A stretch of 64,000 nucleotides of DNA from Synechococcus sp. HK05 (GTDB lineage Bacteria; Cyanobacteriota; Cyanobacteriia; PCC-6307; Cyanobiaceae), in NCBI RefSeq assembly GCF_019104765.1, contig NZ_JAHRXJ010000002.1, forward strand, positions 133,069 to 197,068, given 5' to 3'. The stretch's first letter is position 1; the number at the start of each line of letters is the position of its first letter. This document shows, in pieces, positions 50,483-59,098 of the stretch. The notes below the pieces were generated by a model. The model searched no databases and was not told the origin of the DNA. It saw nothing but the letters and a program-made list of their open reading frames with translations. The translations under genes and the position numbers were made by a program.

Positions 50483-51796
50483 GTGACGCGCAGCGTGAGC
50501 CTGCTGGAGGCCAGCCGCTTCTGGTGGCGTCTCGGCTGGGTGAGTTTTGGTGGGCCGGCCGGCCAGATCGCCCTGCTGCATCGGGAGCTGGTGGACCAGC
50601 GGCGCTGGCTGAGCGAGCAGCGCTACCTGCATGCGCTCAATGTCTGCATGCTGTTGCCCGGCCCCGAGGCCACGCAGCTGGCCACCTACCTGGGCTGGTT
50701 GATGCATGGCTGGCCTGGCGGCCTGATCGCGGGTGCGCTGTTTTTGTTGCCCTCCGCCCTGCTCCTCAGTGCACTGGGCTGGCTGTATGTGGAGTGGGGA
50801 ACACTGCCGCTGCTGATGGCGGTGTTTGCGGCGCTCAAGCCGGCGGTGCTGGCCATCGTGGTGGTGGCCGCCTGGCGCCTGGCACGGCGCACCCTGTGCA
50901 CAGCGCTGCATGGCTTGTTGGCGGCCCTGGCCCTGGTGCTGCTCACCGGTTCGTCGTTGCCTTATCCCGCCCTGGTGCTCGGGGCGGCGCTGGTGGGTTG
51001 GCTGGCGGGTTGTTGGCGGCCGCGCTGGATCCTGCCGGCCGAGCGGGCGCTGCCGCCACCAGCACCGGCGGCCGAGGCGGAGCCTGCTCTTGAGCCGATC
51101 CATGGCGACCACACGCCCACCCCGGCCCACGCTCGCTTCCGTGGGCGAGCCCTGCTGATCACCCTGCTGGCCTGGGGGCTGGCGCTGGCGCTGCCCCTTG
51201 CGGCCTTGGTGCGCCTGGGGGGGTGGGATGGCCCGCTGGCCCTGATGGCGCGCTTTTTCACCCAGGTGGCGTTGGTGAGCTTTGGCGGTGCCTACGCCGT
51301 GCTGCCCTATGTGGCTCAGGGGGCGGTGGAGCAGCACGGCTGGTTGAGTGCTGCCCAAATGCTGGATGGCCTGGCCCTGGGGGAAACCACGCCGGGGCCG
51401 CTGATCATGGTGCTGGCCTTCGTGGGCTTTCTGGGGGGCTGGAACAGCGACGCGGGCGGCTGGGCGGCAGCGGCGGTTGCCGTGTGGTTCACCTTCTTGC
51501 CGTCGTTTGGCTTCATCCTGGCGGGGGCACCGCTGGTGGAGGCGAGCCGCGGCGATCTGCGCTTCACCGCTCCGCTCACGGCGATCACCGCCGCCCTGGT
51601 GGGGGTGATCGCCAGCTTGGCGGTGTTCTTTGCCGTGCCGGTGTTGCTACCGGGCGGGCGCCCCGATCCCATGGCGGCGCTGATCACGCTGCTGGCCTTG
51701 CTGCTGTTGCTGCGGCAGCGCTGGGGTGTGGTGACGTTGATCGGCTCAGCGGCGCTGTTGGGAGTGCTGCGCTTCGGCTTGGCAGAGCTTCTCTAG
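50483..51796 (+). CDS. chrA: Chromate transporter, ChrA family
   Basis: 437 residues with a GTG start at 50483. Two homologous halves each have the ChrA signature (PF02417): FWWRLGWVSFGGPAGQIALL at the start and FFTQVALVSFGGAYAVLPYV in the middle, with LNVCMLLPGPEATQLATYLG and GLALGETTPGPLIMVLAFVG after them. The central linker is Pro/Ala-rich. Exports chromate, perhaps also sulfate. Overlaps the small minus-strand gene at its 3' end by 51 bp. Confidence 0.9.
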   Translation: MTRSVSLLEASRFWWRLGWVSFGGPAGQIALLHRELVDQRRWLSEQRYLHALNVCMLLPGPEATQLATYLGWLMHGWPGGLIAGALFLLPSALLLSALGWLYVEWGTLPLLMAVFAALKPAVLAIVVVAAWRLARRTLCTALHGLLAALALVLLTGSSLPYPALVLGAALVGWLAGCWRPRWILPAERALPPPAPAAEAEPALEPIHGDHTPTPAHARFRGRALLITLLAWGLALALPLAALVRLGGWDGPLALMARFFTQVALVSFGGAYAVLPYVAQGAVEQHGWLSAAQMLDGLALGETTPGPLIMVLAFVGFLGGWNSDAGGWAAAAVAVWFTFLPSFGFILAGAPLVEASRGDLRFTAPLTAITAALVGVIASLAVFFAVPVLLPGGRPDPMAALITLLALLLLLRQRWGVVTLIGSAALLGVLRFGLAELL

Positions 51797-51925
51797 GAGG
51801 GGAGCCATCCAGGGCTGCCAGATTCCGCGGGCCAGGGTGTGCTGGCAGGGCTTGTAGATCTGGCGGGCGCGGATGGTGTTGCGCAACAGATTGAACTCCT
51901 GGGCTGTGAGCTCAAGCGTGATCAT
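51746..51925 (-). CDS. Small hypothetical protein
   Basis: 59 residues from ATG 51925; an in-frame ATG at 52012 would extend it to 88. Sequence starts ITLELTAQEFNLLRNTIRAR and ends in a Gln-rich tail. Soluble, helical, without known motif. It overlaps chrA by 51 bp, which lowers confidence, but the ATG and the compact helix argue for a gene. Confidence 0.4.
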   Translation of the reverse strand: MITLELTAQEFNLLRNTIRARQIYKPCQHTLARGIWQPWMAPLLEKLCQAEAQHSQQRR

Positions 51926-52021
51926 GGATGCCACCAGATGGCAAGCAGCTGGATGCTTTGTGTGTGCGTCATCCCGTAGAGAGGAGCCATCGGCCAAGGT
52001 GACCTTGCGCAACCGGTGATC

Positions 52022-52045
52022 AGGCGCCCGATAAGGGGCGCCTTT
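52022..52045 (+). terminator. GC-rich hairpin, possible terminator
   Basis: AGGCGCCC (52022-52029) pairs with GGGCGCCT (52036-52043) and is followed by TTTGTT on the plus strand. It lies 19 bp beyond the stop of the psbA scrap, so it could be the remaining psbA terminator, or a stop for plus-strand transcription after chrA. Confidence 0.5.
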
Positions 52046-52063
52046 GTTGGGTTCGTCTGTGAT

Positions 52064-52237
52064 CTAGCTGATTGGTGCGACAGCTTGCGTTGCTAGATCG
52101 AGGGGAAACTGATGAGCATTGCGCTCATGCATCGCCTCGATGCCGAGATTGCCGCGGTTGAGCACATCGGCCCTGGTGGGAATCACGCGGCCTTGATGAT
52201 CAAGCACCGCGTGGTTGAAGTTGAAGCGGATGGTGCT
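52064..52237 (-). pseudogene. psbA: psbA 3'-end fragment (D1 C-terminus)
   Basis: Only the last 57 codons of a photosystem II D1 gene are present. The peptide runs from about [18 protein letters not shown] to the end. It includes [20 protein letters not shown] and HQFPLDLA with the Mn-cluster ligand positions (His, Glu, His, Asp, Ala), and then a divergent tail ending VAPIS and TAG at 52064-52066. Changes such as Trp to Arg in the TWAD segment and loss of all five helices mean it cannot be functional. Homology stops abruptly near 52237, where a trehalose-phosphatase scrap on the other strand begins. Confidence 0.85.
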
Positions 52238-52520
52238 GGAGGTGAGGCCAGCGATCCTGCACACCAAGGCTGATGCCGTGCAGTGGCTGGAAGCAGCGGC
52301 GAAGTGCCGGGGGGTGTGGTCTGCCGCAGATCCCACTGCGCCGCTGCGGCTGTATGTCGGCGACGACGACACAGATGAAGACGTCTTCCGCTTGTGGCCC
52401 GGGGTGTTGGGTGTGAGGGTCGGCCCTGGAGCCCCCCACACCGCGGCCAGTTATCGCCTCAGCGGGCCGGCCGGAGTGACCCGCTGGCTGGAGGGGCTGG
52501 ATCGCCAGCTCGCCACTTGA
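52233..52520 (+). pseudogene. Trehalose-phosphatase-like (OtsB) 3'-end fragment
   Basis: About 95 codons matching the C-terminal part of HAD-type trehalose-phosphatases: [19 protein letters not shown], then [15 protein letters not shown] with the GDD-TDED metal motif, and the end [18 protein letters not shown]. The N-terminal half with the catalytic DxD is missing, and there is no upstream start. Similarity begins at the point where the psbA scrap on the opposite strand ends, so a rearrangement joined two gene ends. Confidence 0.75.
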
Positions 52521-52604
52521 TCATCAATGTGTATCGCTTTGACCCATTGCAGGGGTGGAGCTCGTTATGTGGATTGATCATCTGTTCCGGTGACCTGCTG
52601 CTGA

Positions 52605-53480
52605 GTGGTTCTTCCGCTTGAACATCTCGCCGTTCTCGATCTCTACCTGTGGATGGAGCAGGAGCTGGCCGTTAGTGCCGCCACCAACGTGCACCAGAGC
52701 ACGGTGTCTCGGCAGATCCGTTCGGCTCTGAAGTTGTTTGCGCTCAAGCTCAGTCGCGGTTCAGAGCACCTAGAGCTGGCTGGGGATGCATCGTTGCTGC
52801 TGGCGGAGCGCTTTGTGCATCAACAGGCCAGGCTGCGCGGATTGGCGCCGTTGCGGGTCGACGCCACCTATTCCTCGGGGCCGTGGTTGTTGGCGTCCCC
52901 CCCTGAGGGCTGGGTGCTGGGCAAGTTCGATCTGCCTGGCATGGCGCGCCCGCTGGCGTTGCTGCGGGATCGGGTGATCGATGCCTGGGTGGGGAGCTAT
53001 CAGCCGGATCTGCCCGGCCCGGATGATCCCGAGTGGTGGGTGCTCGATCTGTTGCGGGAACCGGTGCAGTTGCTGGCGGCGCCGGATCATCCCCTGGCCC
53101 ATGTGCGTGATCTAAGCCAGGGAGATCTGGAGCCATTTCCCAGCCTGGCGCTACCGCCGGGTTGGTTTCCCCGCACCGAAGCGATCTTGAAGCAACAGGG
53201 TCTGTGGAGTGATGAGGTGCGCATCAAGCGCTACGACCCCGATCGCTGGGAGGGGCGCTGCGCCGATGGCGTGACCCTCACCTATGGCCAGAGCCTCACG
53301 GAGGCGCTGCAACCCGGCACCGTGCGCCTCGATTGGGACCTCGGCCTCATCTCCGGTGAAGCCATGGTGGTGCGCCGCGATCTGCTCGATCAACCAGCCA
53401 TTCAGCAGCTTGTGGAGCATCTTCAGCAGCAGGCCCAGCAGGTGGCTGCACGCTTCGACGACGTGGAGCTGGTGATCTGA
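52605..53480 (+). CDS. LysR-like transcriptional regulator
   Basis: 291 residues with a GTG start at 52605; no ATG is available in frame upstream. N-terminal winged-helix part is recognisable by VSAATNVHQSTVSRQIRSAL, and a LysR-type substrate-binding domain follows (VQLLAAPDHPLAHVRDLSQGDLEPFPSLALP). No neighbouring target gene stands out, because remnants flank both sides. The start is weak, and the gene may be losing function. Confidence 0.68.
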   Translation: MVLPLEHLAVLDLYLWMEQELAVSAATNVHQSTVSRQIRSALKLFALKLSRGSEHLELAGDASLLLAERFVHQQARLRGLAPLRVDATYSSGPWLLASPPEGWVLGKFDLPGMARPLALLRDRVIDAWVGSYQPDLPGPDDPEWWVLDLLREPVQLLAAPDHPLAHVRDLSQGDLEPFPSLALPPGWFPRTEAILKQQGLWSDEVRIKRYDPDRWEGRCADGVTLTYGQSLTEALQPGTVRLDWDLGLISGEAMVVRRDLLDQPAIQQLVEHLQQQAQQVAARFDDVELVI

Positions 53481-53669
53481 GCCGCAGGGCCGCCCATGCC
53501 GGGGCCCTAATGCCAGCCGGTGCTCGAGCCGCGCCTGCAGCTGTTGGCTCATCTGCCGCATCAGCTGGCGTCGCTCCTCGAAGCTGCTGGGCTGGGCCTG
53601 GGCAGGCTAGGCCAGCAGCGGCAAGGCCAGCAGGACCCATCGGCAGATGTTGGCGTGGCGTTGGCTCAT
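53481..53669 (-). pseudogene. Secreted-protein gene broken by an in-frame stop in the signal peptide
   Basis: From ATG 53669 the frame reads MSQRHANICRWVLLALPLLA, a full signal peptide, then TAG (53607-53609), then continues PAQAQPSSFEERRQLMRQMSQ, where AQAQP looks like the cleavage site. Without the TAG this would be a normal export signal plus a helical Gln-rich mature protein. The same frame has no natural end before it runs into the LysR gene. Either a nonsense mutation or a sequencing error; restart at the next Met would leave no signal. Confidence 0.5.
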
Positions 53670-53879
53670 CTGGGGAGACGATCGGTGCTGATCGACGTGA
53701 GTTCTTCGGCATAGAGGCGCTGATCACGCCCGTTTGCCCTCGCTGCGCATTCGCTGCATCAGCGTTCAGGCGTCACGGCGGCTGCGGCCCAGCACCGTGG
53801 CTCCCAGCAGGCCGTGTTCACTCAGGGCCCCGAGCGGGTGGGGAATACAGCCACGACGGGTGGCGCTGTTGAAGTAGAG
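53670..53879. other. Region without an assignable gene
   Basis: Between the broken secreted-protein gene and the ppsA scrap. On the minus strand one frame gives a peptide with [19 protein letters not shown] ending in TGA at 53766-53768. It looks like the C-terminus of some protein and touches the end of the ppsA fragment, but I cannot name it. No RNA gene or repeat seen. Confidence 0.4.
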
Positions 53880-54028
53880 GCCGCGGCCGTGGTGGCGAAG
53901 CCACCGGGAACGCTCACGCCCTGCGCTGAGAGCTGGCGGATCATCTCCCCGAGGGAGGCGTTCTTGCCGCCCACCTCGCCAATCGCCTCGAGGCCCACCG
54001 CCTCAAGGGCAACAACCAGCTCAGCCAC
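53880..54028 (-). pseudogene. ppsA: ppsA 5'-end fragment (phosphoenolpyruvate synthase N-terminus)
   Basis: About 50 codons from a GTG at 54028. The peptide [20 protein letters not shown] followed by [12 protein letters not shown] is the highly conserved start of PEP synthase (PF01326). A full PpsA has about 800 residues; here homology ends after the TTAAA block near 53880 and the frame runs to a stop shortly after. Everything downstream, including the catalytic His and the PEP-binding domain, is gone. It overlaps the stop of the upstream binding-protein gene by 8 bp. Confidence 0.8.
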
Positions 54029-55214
54029 GGCTCAGCTGCAGCTGCGCCGTGGGCGGCACTCCTGGGCTCAGATCGAATTGGCTGCTCGCCGCCTGGGGCC
54101 GCACCTTCGCCCCCTGGGCCCGCAGCTTCAGGGCGGTGCACAACGGTTGCGGCTTGGCATTGGCGCTGAACCATTGCAGATCCCAGCCGCGGGCTCCGTT
54201 CGCCGGCACCGAGGCCAAGGCGCTCATCAAGCCGCTGTCATAGCCAGCGCTTTCCACCACGCCGGGGGCATAGCCCCAGTGCTGCTCAAATCGCTGGGCG
54301 AAGGCTTTCCAGCCCGGCCCCCGGCCGAGCGGGTTCACGCCGATCTGCTCCACAGGCAGGGGTTGCTCCACCGGAGCGTTCCAGGCCAGCAGCAGGGTTT
54401 CGGGCCAGGAGGCGGCGCGCACCGCTTTCGCCAGCGCACTGCCGGGCTGGGTGATCACCACCAGGGCCGGTGGGCGATACCAATCCACATCTCCCTCCAA
54501 TTGCGCCATGGCGGCTGGGTCGTCGCCGGTCACGCTGATCGGGGCGGCCGTGGGGCCGATCACCTCCCCTTTTCCATTGGCGAAGCTCGCCACAAAGCGA
54601 TCGGTGAGGGCTTTGCTTTCGGCACTGCGATCCCGCACCACCATCACCCGCTTGATCTTGTCGCCCAGCAGGGCCTCGGCGAGGCGATCGGCCTCCAGGC
54701 TGCGGCCGGGCATTAGCGGCCAGAGCCGATCGGAACCGCGCAGCTGCGGCAGCCCCTCCAGCGACACGCCCCGCTGCAGGGGCAGCAGCACGGTGAGCCG
54801 CTGTTGATCGGCCAGCTGGCCATAGGCCGGGAGGGGTGCAGCGGGCGGCGCCACCAGCAGTTGGCTGCGCGGGGCACCCCCCACCGGTTGCTGCGGGTTG
54901 GCGCCCGGAGGCAGCCAGCCCACCTGCAGGCTCGGGGGTTCAACTCCGCAGCGGCGGCTTTCCTCCATGGCCACGCTGTAGCCCCGCCGCAGCCCATCGC
55001 CCAGTCCCGCCAGGAGCCCTTCGCTGGGGAGCAGCAGCCGCACATCGCTGCGCAGCGGTGTGCTGGCGGCCAGGGTCTGACTGCCCAGCAGCGCGGCACT
55101 CACCGCAGCGACCCAGCCCAGCGGGCGCTGCCACTGGCCTGTCCGCCCCGTCTGCCTCAGCCCAGAGTGCGGCGTGTCAGCAGCAACCGATCGGGGCTGT
55201 TCTGCAGTGGTCAT
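54021..55214 (-). CDS. Periplasmic binding protein-like (amino-acid ABC receptor type)
   Basis: 397 residues from ATG 55214; longer starts up to 55331 exist. A twin-basic, hydrophobic segment ([24 protein letters not shown]) looks like a signal peptide. The mature part has a two-lobe receptor layout: [56 protein letters not shown] and [19 protein letters not shown]. No permease or ATPase gene is adjacent, so it may not serve a transporter. Family is probable, ligand unknown. Confidence 0.6.
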   Translation of the reverse strand: MTTAEQPRSVAADTPHSGLRQTGRTGQWQRPLGWVAAVSAALLGSQTLAASTPLRSDVRLLLPSEGLLAGLGDGLRRGYSVAMEESRRCGVEPPSLQVGWLPPGANPQQPVGGAPRSQLLVAPPAAPLPAYGQLADQQRLTVLLPLQRGVSLEGLPQLRGSDRLWPLMPGRSLEADRLAEALLGDKIKRVMVVRDRSAESKALTDRFVASFANGKGEVIGPTAAPISVTGDDPAAMAQLEGDVDWYRPPALVVITQPGSALAKAVRAASWPETLLLAWNAPVEQPLPVEQIGVNPLGRGPGWKAFAQRFEQHWGYAPGVVESAGYDSGLMSALASVPANGARGWDLQWFSANAKPQPLCTALKLRAQGAKVRPQAASSQFDLSPGVPPTAQLQLSRG

Positions 55215-55287
55215 GGCCGGCACCGTCCAGCCGCCGAAAGCTAGGTGGATTTTCCTCCCTAAGCTCAACCTTTCAACAGTTGATCGC

Positions 55288-56043
55288 ATGCACTCACGCC
55301 GCAATGCCATGCGCCACCGTCTGGGCCGCAAGCTCGGTTCTGTCGCGTTGAGCGCTGGTCTGGCATGGGCTGGTGCGATCTCCCTGCTGCCTGCCCCCGC
55401 TCAGGCCATCCCTGAGGCGGAAGCGATCAAGAAGCTGCAGGTGGTGCCGGTGTTTGTGATCACCGATTCCAACGGTGTGCCGCTGCCGATTCCCCGCGAG
55501 AAGGAATTGGTGCTGCCCCTCTACCTCGAGAGCGCCAAGGCCAATGAGCAGTTGGCTGCCCTCAACAAGAACAACCCCGGCATCAAGGCCGGTGTGGTGG
55601 CCCTGCCCCTCAACGTGATGAACGAGAAGGTGGTGGAGCTCAACAAACAGCTCAAAGACAAGAGCAAATCCCTTGTGGCGCCGATCATCGGCAACGACGG
55701 CGATCGTGTCCAGGCCGTGAAGATCCTCAAGGAGCAGGGGCTCACCGAGAAGCAGATCCAAGAAGGGCTGAATGTGCCGGTGTTCTTCACCAAGCCCTTC
55801 CTCACGATCACAACCCCAGAAGGCCCCCGGGGTGTGTTCTTCTTCAGCTACGAAAATCTGCAAAACGCCCTGGCCAAGCTGCCGGTGGCGGAGCGCCAGA
55901 AGCTCAAGCCCCAGGTGGCTGATCTCACCGCCGTGTTGCGGGAGATCATCAATGCCTCCACCGACAGCTTCACCATCTACCCCACCCCCGAATACTTCCG
56001 GTTGGTGAAAGAAAATCAGGCCAAGGGCAAGCCGGCCCAGTGA
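55288..56043 (+). CDS. Tic22-like protein
   Basis: 251 residues from ATG 55288. A signal peptide is clear (RHRLGRKLGSVALSAGLAW, AQA before IPEAEAIKKL). The mature domain VVPVFVITDSNGVPLPI, KELVLPLYLESAKANEQLAA and VPVFFTKPFLTITTPEGPRGVFFFS is typical of Tic22 (PF04278). In cyanobacteria Tic22 works in the periplasm or thylakoid lumen in outer-membrane biogenesis. Divergent from the binding-protein gene. Confidence 0.9.
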   Translation: MHSRRNAMRHRLGRKLGSVALSAGLAWAGAISLLPAPAQAIPEAEAIKKLQVVPVFVITDSNGVPLPIPREKELVLPLYLESAKANEQLAALNKNNPGIKAGVVALPLNVMNEKVVELNKQLKDKSKSLVAPIIGNDGDRVQAVKILKEQGLTEKQIQEGLNVPVFFTKPFLTITTPEGPRGVFFFSYENLQNALAKLPVAERQKLKPQVADLTAVLREIINASTDSFTIYPTPEYFRLVKENQAKGKPAQ

Positions 56044-56056
56044 GCTTGGGCTGGGC

Positions 56057-56272
56057 TCAGTCTTTGGGAGCGGGTTGATCCCGCTCCGGCGCTGCTTCTG
56101 GGATCCACTGGGCCAGCAGGCCGCCCCCCATCAGTGCGCACCCCAGGATGAGGGCCAGCCGCTGGTTGGCGGCGGCCGCTTCATCCCCCCACACCGCGGC
56201 CGCCAGAAAGGCAGCACCGAGCAGCAGGCACGGCACCAGCACGATGCCTTTGGCGGTGCGGTTGATGCCCAT
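56057..56272 (-). CDS. Small membrane protein, function unknown
   Basis: 71 residues, ATG 56272. Two helices (GIVLVPCLLLGAAFLAAAVW and LALILGCALMGGGLLAQWI) with a short charged tail ending APKD. It follows the nuclease-like gene by 5 bp, last of the hemH-M23-ilvB run. No family recognised. Confidence 0.6.
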   Translation of the reverse strand: MGINRTAKGIVLVPCLLLGAAFLAAAVWGDEAAAANQRLALILGCALMGGGLLAQWIPEAAPERDQPAPKD

Positions 56273-56277
56273 CGCGT

Positions 56278-56643
56278 TCAGCAGTCCACCTTGGCGCTAG
56301 CCAGCCCTGCGGCCACCAGGCCAGACCCCAGATCAGAAGCGCTGCCGGCATCAACGGAGCCCAGGCGCTGCACACGGGCCACCAGGGTGCCGCCATCGTT
56401 GCCCACCGGCCGCAGGTTCACCTTGGTCCGCCGGGGCAGGGCCTGACGCAACCAGGACGCTGCTGCATCATCGCTGCCAGCGGGCACAGCCACGCAAGCC
56501 AGCTCCACCGTGTAGGTGCGGTTGTGATCGCCCACCTGCAACAGGGTGCCGCTGCGCACCTGAAGCACTTCCGCCGCCTGGGCAGCGGTCGCACCGATCA
56601 ACAGCACCACGGCCATCGCGGCCGCCAGCATCCAGCGGGGCAT
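56278..56643 (-). CDS. Secreted thermonuclease-like protein
   Basis: 121 residues from ATG 56643, which overlaps the ilvB stop by one base (TGATG). Signal peptide WMLAAAMAVVLLIGATAAQA. The mature part resembles a reduced SNase-like fold (VLQVRSGTLLQVGDHNRTYTVELACVAVP), common in cyanobacteria, but the catalytic Arg/Glu set of true nucleases is not evident. Activity therefore uncertain. Confidence 0.65.
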   Translation of the reverse strand: MPRWMLAAAMAVVLLIGATAAQAAEVLQVRSGTLLQVGDHNRTYTVELACVAVPAGSDDAAASWLRQALPRRTKVNLRPVGNDGGTLVARVQRLGSVDAGSASDLGSGLVAAGLASAKVDC

Positions 56644-58508
56644 CAGAGCTTGGTGCCGCAGTTGGGGCAGTAAAGGCTCGAGCTTGCGGTGGTGTGGTGG
56701 CAGCTGTGGCACTCGCGGCTGGTGTCGATCGCCAGCTCGGGATGGGAGGGCAGACCCACCATCTGGGCGTTGCTGGCACCGGGGGGCACCATCGGGTAGC
56801 AGTTTTCATTGCGGCGCACCTGCACCTCAATGAAGGCGGGGCCGGGATGGGCCAAGGCTTCCGAGAGCTGGGCGCGCAGCTCAGCGCGCTCGCTGATCCG
56901 CACGCCCTTCACGCCAAAGCCTTCGGCCACCTGAGGGAAATTCGGCATGCCGCCGGTCATTTCGGAGGCGGAATAGCGCTCGCCGTAGAAGCTCTCCTGC
57001 CATTGGCGCACCATGCCCTGCCAGCCGTTGTTGAGCACCACCACCTTCACCGGCAGGTTGTATTGGCTGAGGGTGCCGAGCTCCTGAATGTTCATCAGGA
57101 TGCTGGCGTCGCCGGCGACGCAGATCACCTGCTCGTGCGGGAAGGCGGTTTGCACGCCCATGGCCGCAGGCATGCCGAAGCCCATCGTGCCCAGGCCCGC
57201 GGAGCTGATCCAGCGGCGCGGGCCCGTGTGCAGGAACTGGGCCGCCCACATCTGGTGCTGCCCCACATCGGTGGTGATGTAGGCCTTGGGGGCCAGCTCC
57301 TGCAGCATCGCCACCACTTCCTGGGGGGCGATCTCGCCTTCGGGTGCCGGCACCACCAGCGGGTAGTGCTGCTTCCAGCTGTTGATGCGCTCCAGCCAAG
57401 CCTCGGTGCGGCCGGCGGAGTCTTCTCCAGTTGTGGCTGCCAGCATCGCCTCGAGGGCCGCTTTCACATCGGCCACCACCGGCACATCCGGGGTGCGGGT
57501 TTTGCCGAGTTCAGCGGCGTCGATGTCGATGTGGATCACCTGAGCCCGCGGCGCAAAGCCATCGAGGCGGCCTGTCACGCGGTCGTCGAAGCGGGCACCG
57601 GCGGCGATCAGCAGATCGCACTCGGTGACGGCGAAGTTGGCGTAGGCAGTTCCGTGCATGCCGAGCATGCCCACCGCCAGGGGGTGCTGCTCATCAAAAG
57701 CACCCTTGCCCATCAAGGTGGTGGTCACGGGCAGGCGGAAGCGCTCCGCCAGTTGCTGCACCTGCTGATGAGCACCGCAGCTGATGGCGCCGCCACCTAC
57801 GTAGAGCAGGGGCCGGCGGGCCTGGCGGATCAGGTCCAGCGCGGCTGCGATGGCTGCAGGCTCAGGGGCGGGGGTGAGCTGGAACCCAGCGGGCACGGCT
57901 GTGCCGGGCTCCACCGGCGTGTAATCGAATTCCTCAACGCCCACGTCTTTGGGCACATCGATCAGCACGGGGCCGGGGCGGCCGCTGGCGGCGATCAGGA
58001 AGGCTTCGGCCACGATGCGGCCGATGTCGCGCGGGTCACGCACCACCCAGGAGTGCTTCACGATCGGCAGGGTGATGCCGAAGATGTCGGTCTCCTGGAA
58101 GGCGTCGGTGCCGATGGCGGCCCGGGGCACCTGGCCCGTGATCACCACCATGGGCACCGAGTCCATATGGGCGGTGGCGATGCCGGTCACCAGGTTGGTG
58201 GCACCGGGACCGGAGGTGCCGAAGCACACGCCCACCTTGCCGGTGGCACGGGCGTAGGCATCGGCCGCATGGGTGCCGCCCTGCTCGTGGCGCACCAGGA
58301 TGTGCTTCAGCCAGCCGCGGCTTTCGGCCTTGTGCAGCTCGTCGTAGATCGGCAGGATCGCCCCGCCGGGATAACCAAAGATGTGCTCCACGCCGTGGCG
58401 GCGCAGGGAATCCATCAGGGCGTAGCCGCCGTTCACCCGCTGGGGAAAGCTCTGGTCGGGGGAATCACCGGCAGCGGCGGCCGTTGGCGAGACAGACGTA
58501 ACGGTCAC
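56643..58508 (-). CDS. ilvB: Acetolactate synthase large subunit with C-terminal zinc ribbon
   Basis: 621 residues with GTG at 58508 as start; GTG 58526 is an alternative. TPP-binding parts: [18 protein letters not shown], the catalytic Glu in [19 protein letters not shown], and [15 protein letters not shown]. It makes acetolactate from pyruvate, the first step of valine and leucine synthesis. Unusual: the last 25 residues form CHSC-x10-CPNC, a zinc ribbon, after the normal end region ([18 protein letters not shown]). The small subunit is not nearby. Confidence 0.92.
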   Translation of the reverse strand: MTVTSVSPTAAAAGDSPDQSFPQRVNGGYALMDSLRRHGVEHIFGYPGGAILPIYDELHKAESRGWLKHILVRHEQGGTHAADAYARATGKVGVCFGTSGPGATNLVTGIATAHMDSVPMVVITGQVPRAAIGTDAFQETDIFGITLPIVKHSWVVRDPRDIGRIVAEAFLIAASGRPGPVLIDVPKDVGVEEFDYTPVEPGTAVPAGFQLTPAPEPAAIAAALDLIRQARRPLLYVGGGAISCGAHQQVQQLAERFRLPVTTTLMGKGAFDEQHPLAVGMLGMHGTAYANFAVTECDLLIAAGARFDDRVTGRLDGFAPRAQVIHIDIDAAELGKTRTPDVPVVADVKAALEAMLAATTGEDSAGRTEAWLERINSWKQHYPLVVPAPEGEIAPQEVVAMLQELAPKAYITTDVGQHQMWAAQFLHTGPRRWISSAGLGTMGFGMPAAMGVQTAFPHEQVICVAGDASILMNIQELGTLSQYNLPVKVVVLNNGWQGMVRQWQESFYGERYSASEMTGGMPNFPQVAEGFGVKGVRISERAELRAQLSEALAHPGPAFIEVQVRRNENCYPMVPPGASNAQMVGLPSHPELAIDTSRECHSCHHTTASSSLYCPNCGTKL

Positions 58509-58543
58509 GACGGCAGCGAGCAGCACTCAATCTTGACCCAACC

Positions 58544-59098
58544 CTAAGGGCTGGCCCGGGGATTGGGTGCGCGGGCCGCAGCCATCGCCCGCAGGATCGC
58601 CGCCGGATTGAGCCAGCGCCCGCCGTAGCGCACGCCCCAGTGCAGATGCGGGCCCGTGCTGCGGCCGCTCATGCCCACATGGCCAATCAGCGCGCCACTG
58701 CCCACCCGGCTGCCGCTGCGCAGGGCCACGGGCCCGCTGCGGTAGGTGCCGTGGTGCACGCTGCCGCTCAGGTGGCAGTAGAGATGCTCGTAAGGGCCCG
58801 ATTGGATCACCAGCCCCAGGCCGCAACGGCCGTCGTCGATCACCTCCTTCACCACGCCGCCCCACCAGTTGCGGATCGGTGAGCCCAGGGGAGCTGCGAT
58901 ATCGAGCCCGTGGTGGGGCTCCAGGCCTCCCGAGGGGCCAAGGCGTTGGCCGAAGTGGCTGGTGTAGCCCGAAAACACCGCCACAGGAAACACCCCCTGC
59001 CGCCAGCGGGCATCCGCCAGGGCCGGCCCGGCTAAAAGCAAGGCCCCCGCCAGGCAGGTGGCAGCCCTACAGCAATCCCAACGAGTGAAGCGGGCCAC
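58544..59098 (-). CDS. M23-family metallopeptidase, secreted
   Basis: 184 residues, ATG 59098. Signal peptide [20 protein letters not shown] with cleavage near ADARW. The lysostaphin-type zinc motifs are present: [11 protein letters not shown] (H-x3-D) and [12 protein letters not shown] (HxH). It cuts peptidoglycan cross-bridges or activates amidases. Its start overlaps the end of hemH by 32 bp on the same strand. Confidence 0.87.
   Translation of the reverse strand: MARFTRWDCCRAATCLAGALLLAGPALADARWRQGVFPVAVFSGYTSHFGQRLGPSGGLEPHHGLDIAAPLGSPIRNWWGGVVKEVIDDGRCGLGLVIQSGPYEHLYCHLSGSVHHGTYRSGPVALRSGSRVGSGALIGHVGMSGRSTGPHLHWGVRYGGRWLNPAAILRAMAAARAPNPRASP

Noticed and set aside
56694-58547. Open frame of 617 codons on the plus strand
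   Set aside because: It mirrors ilvB exactly, with His/Gly/Gln-rich low-complexity content, no start signal and no family similarity.
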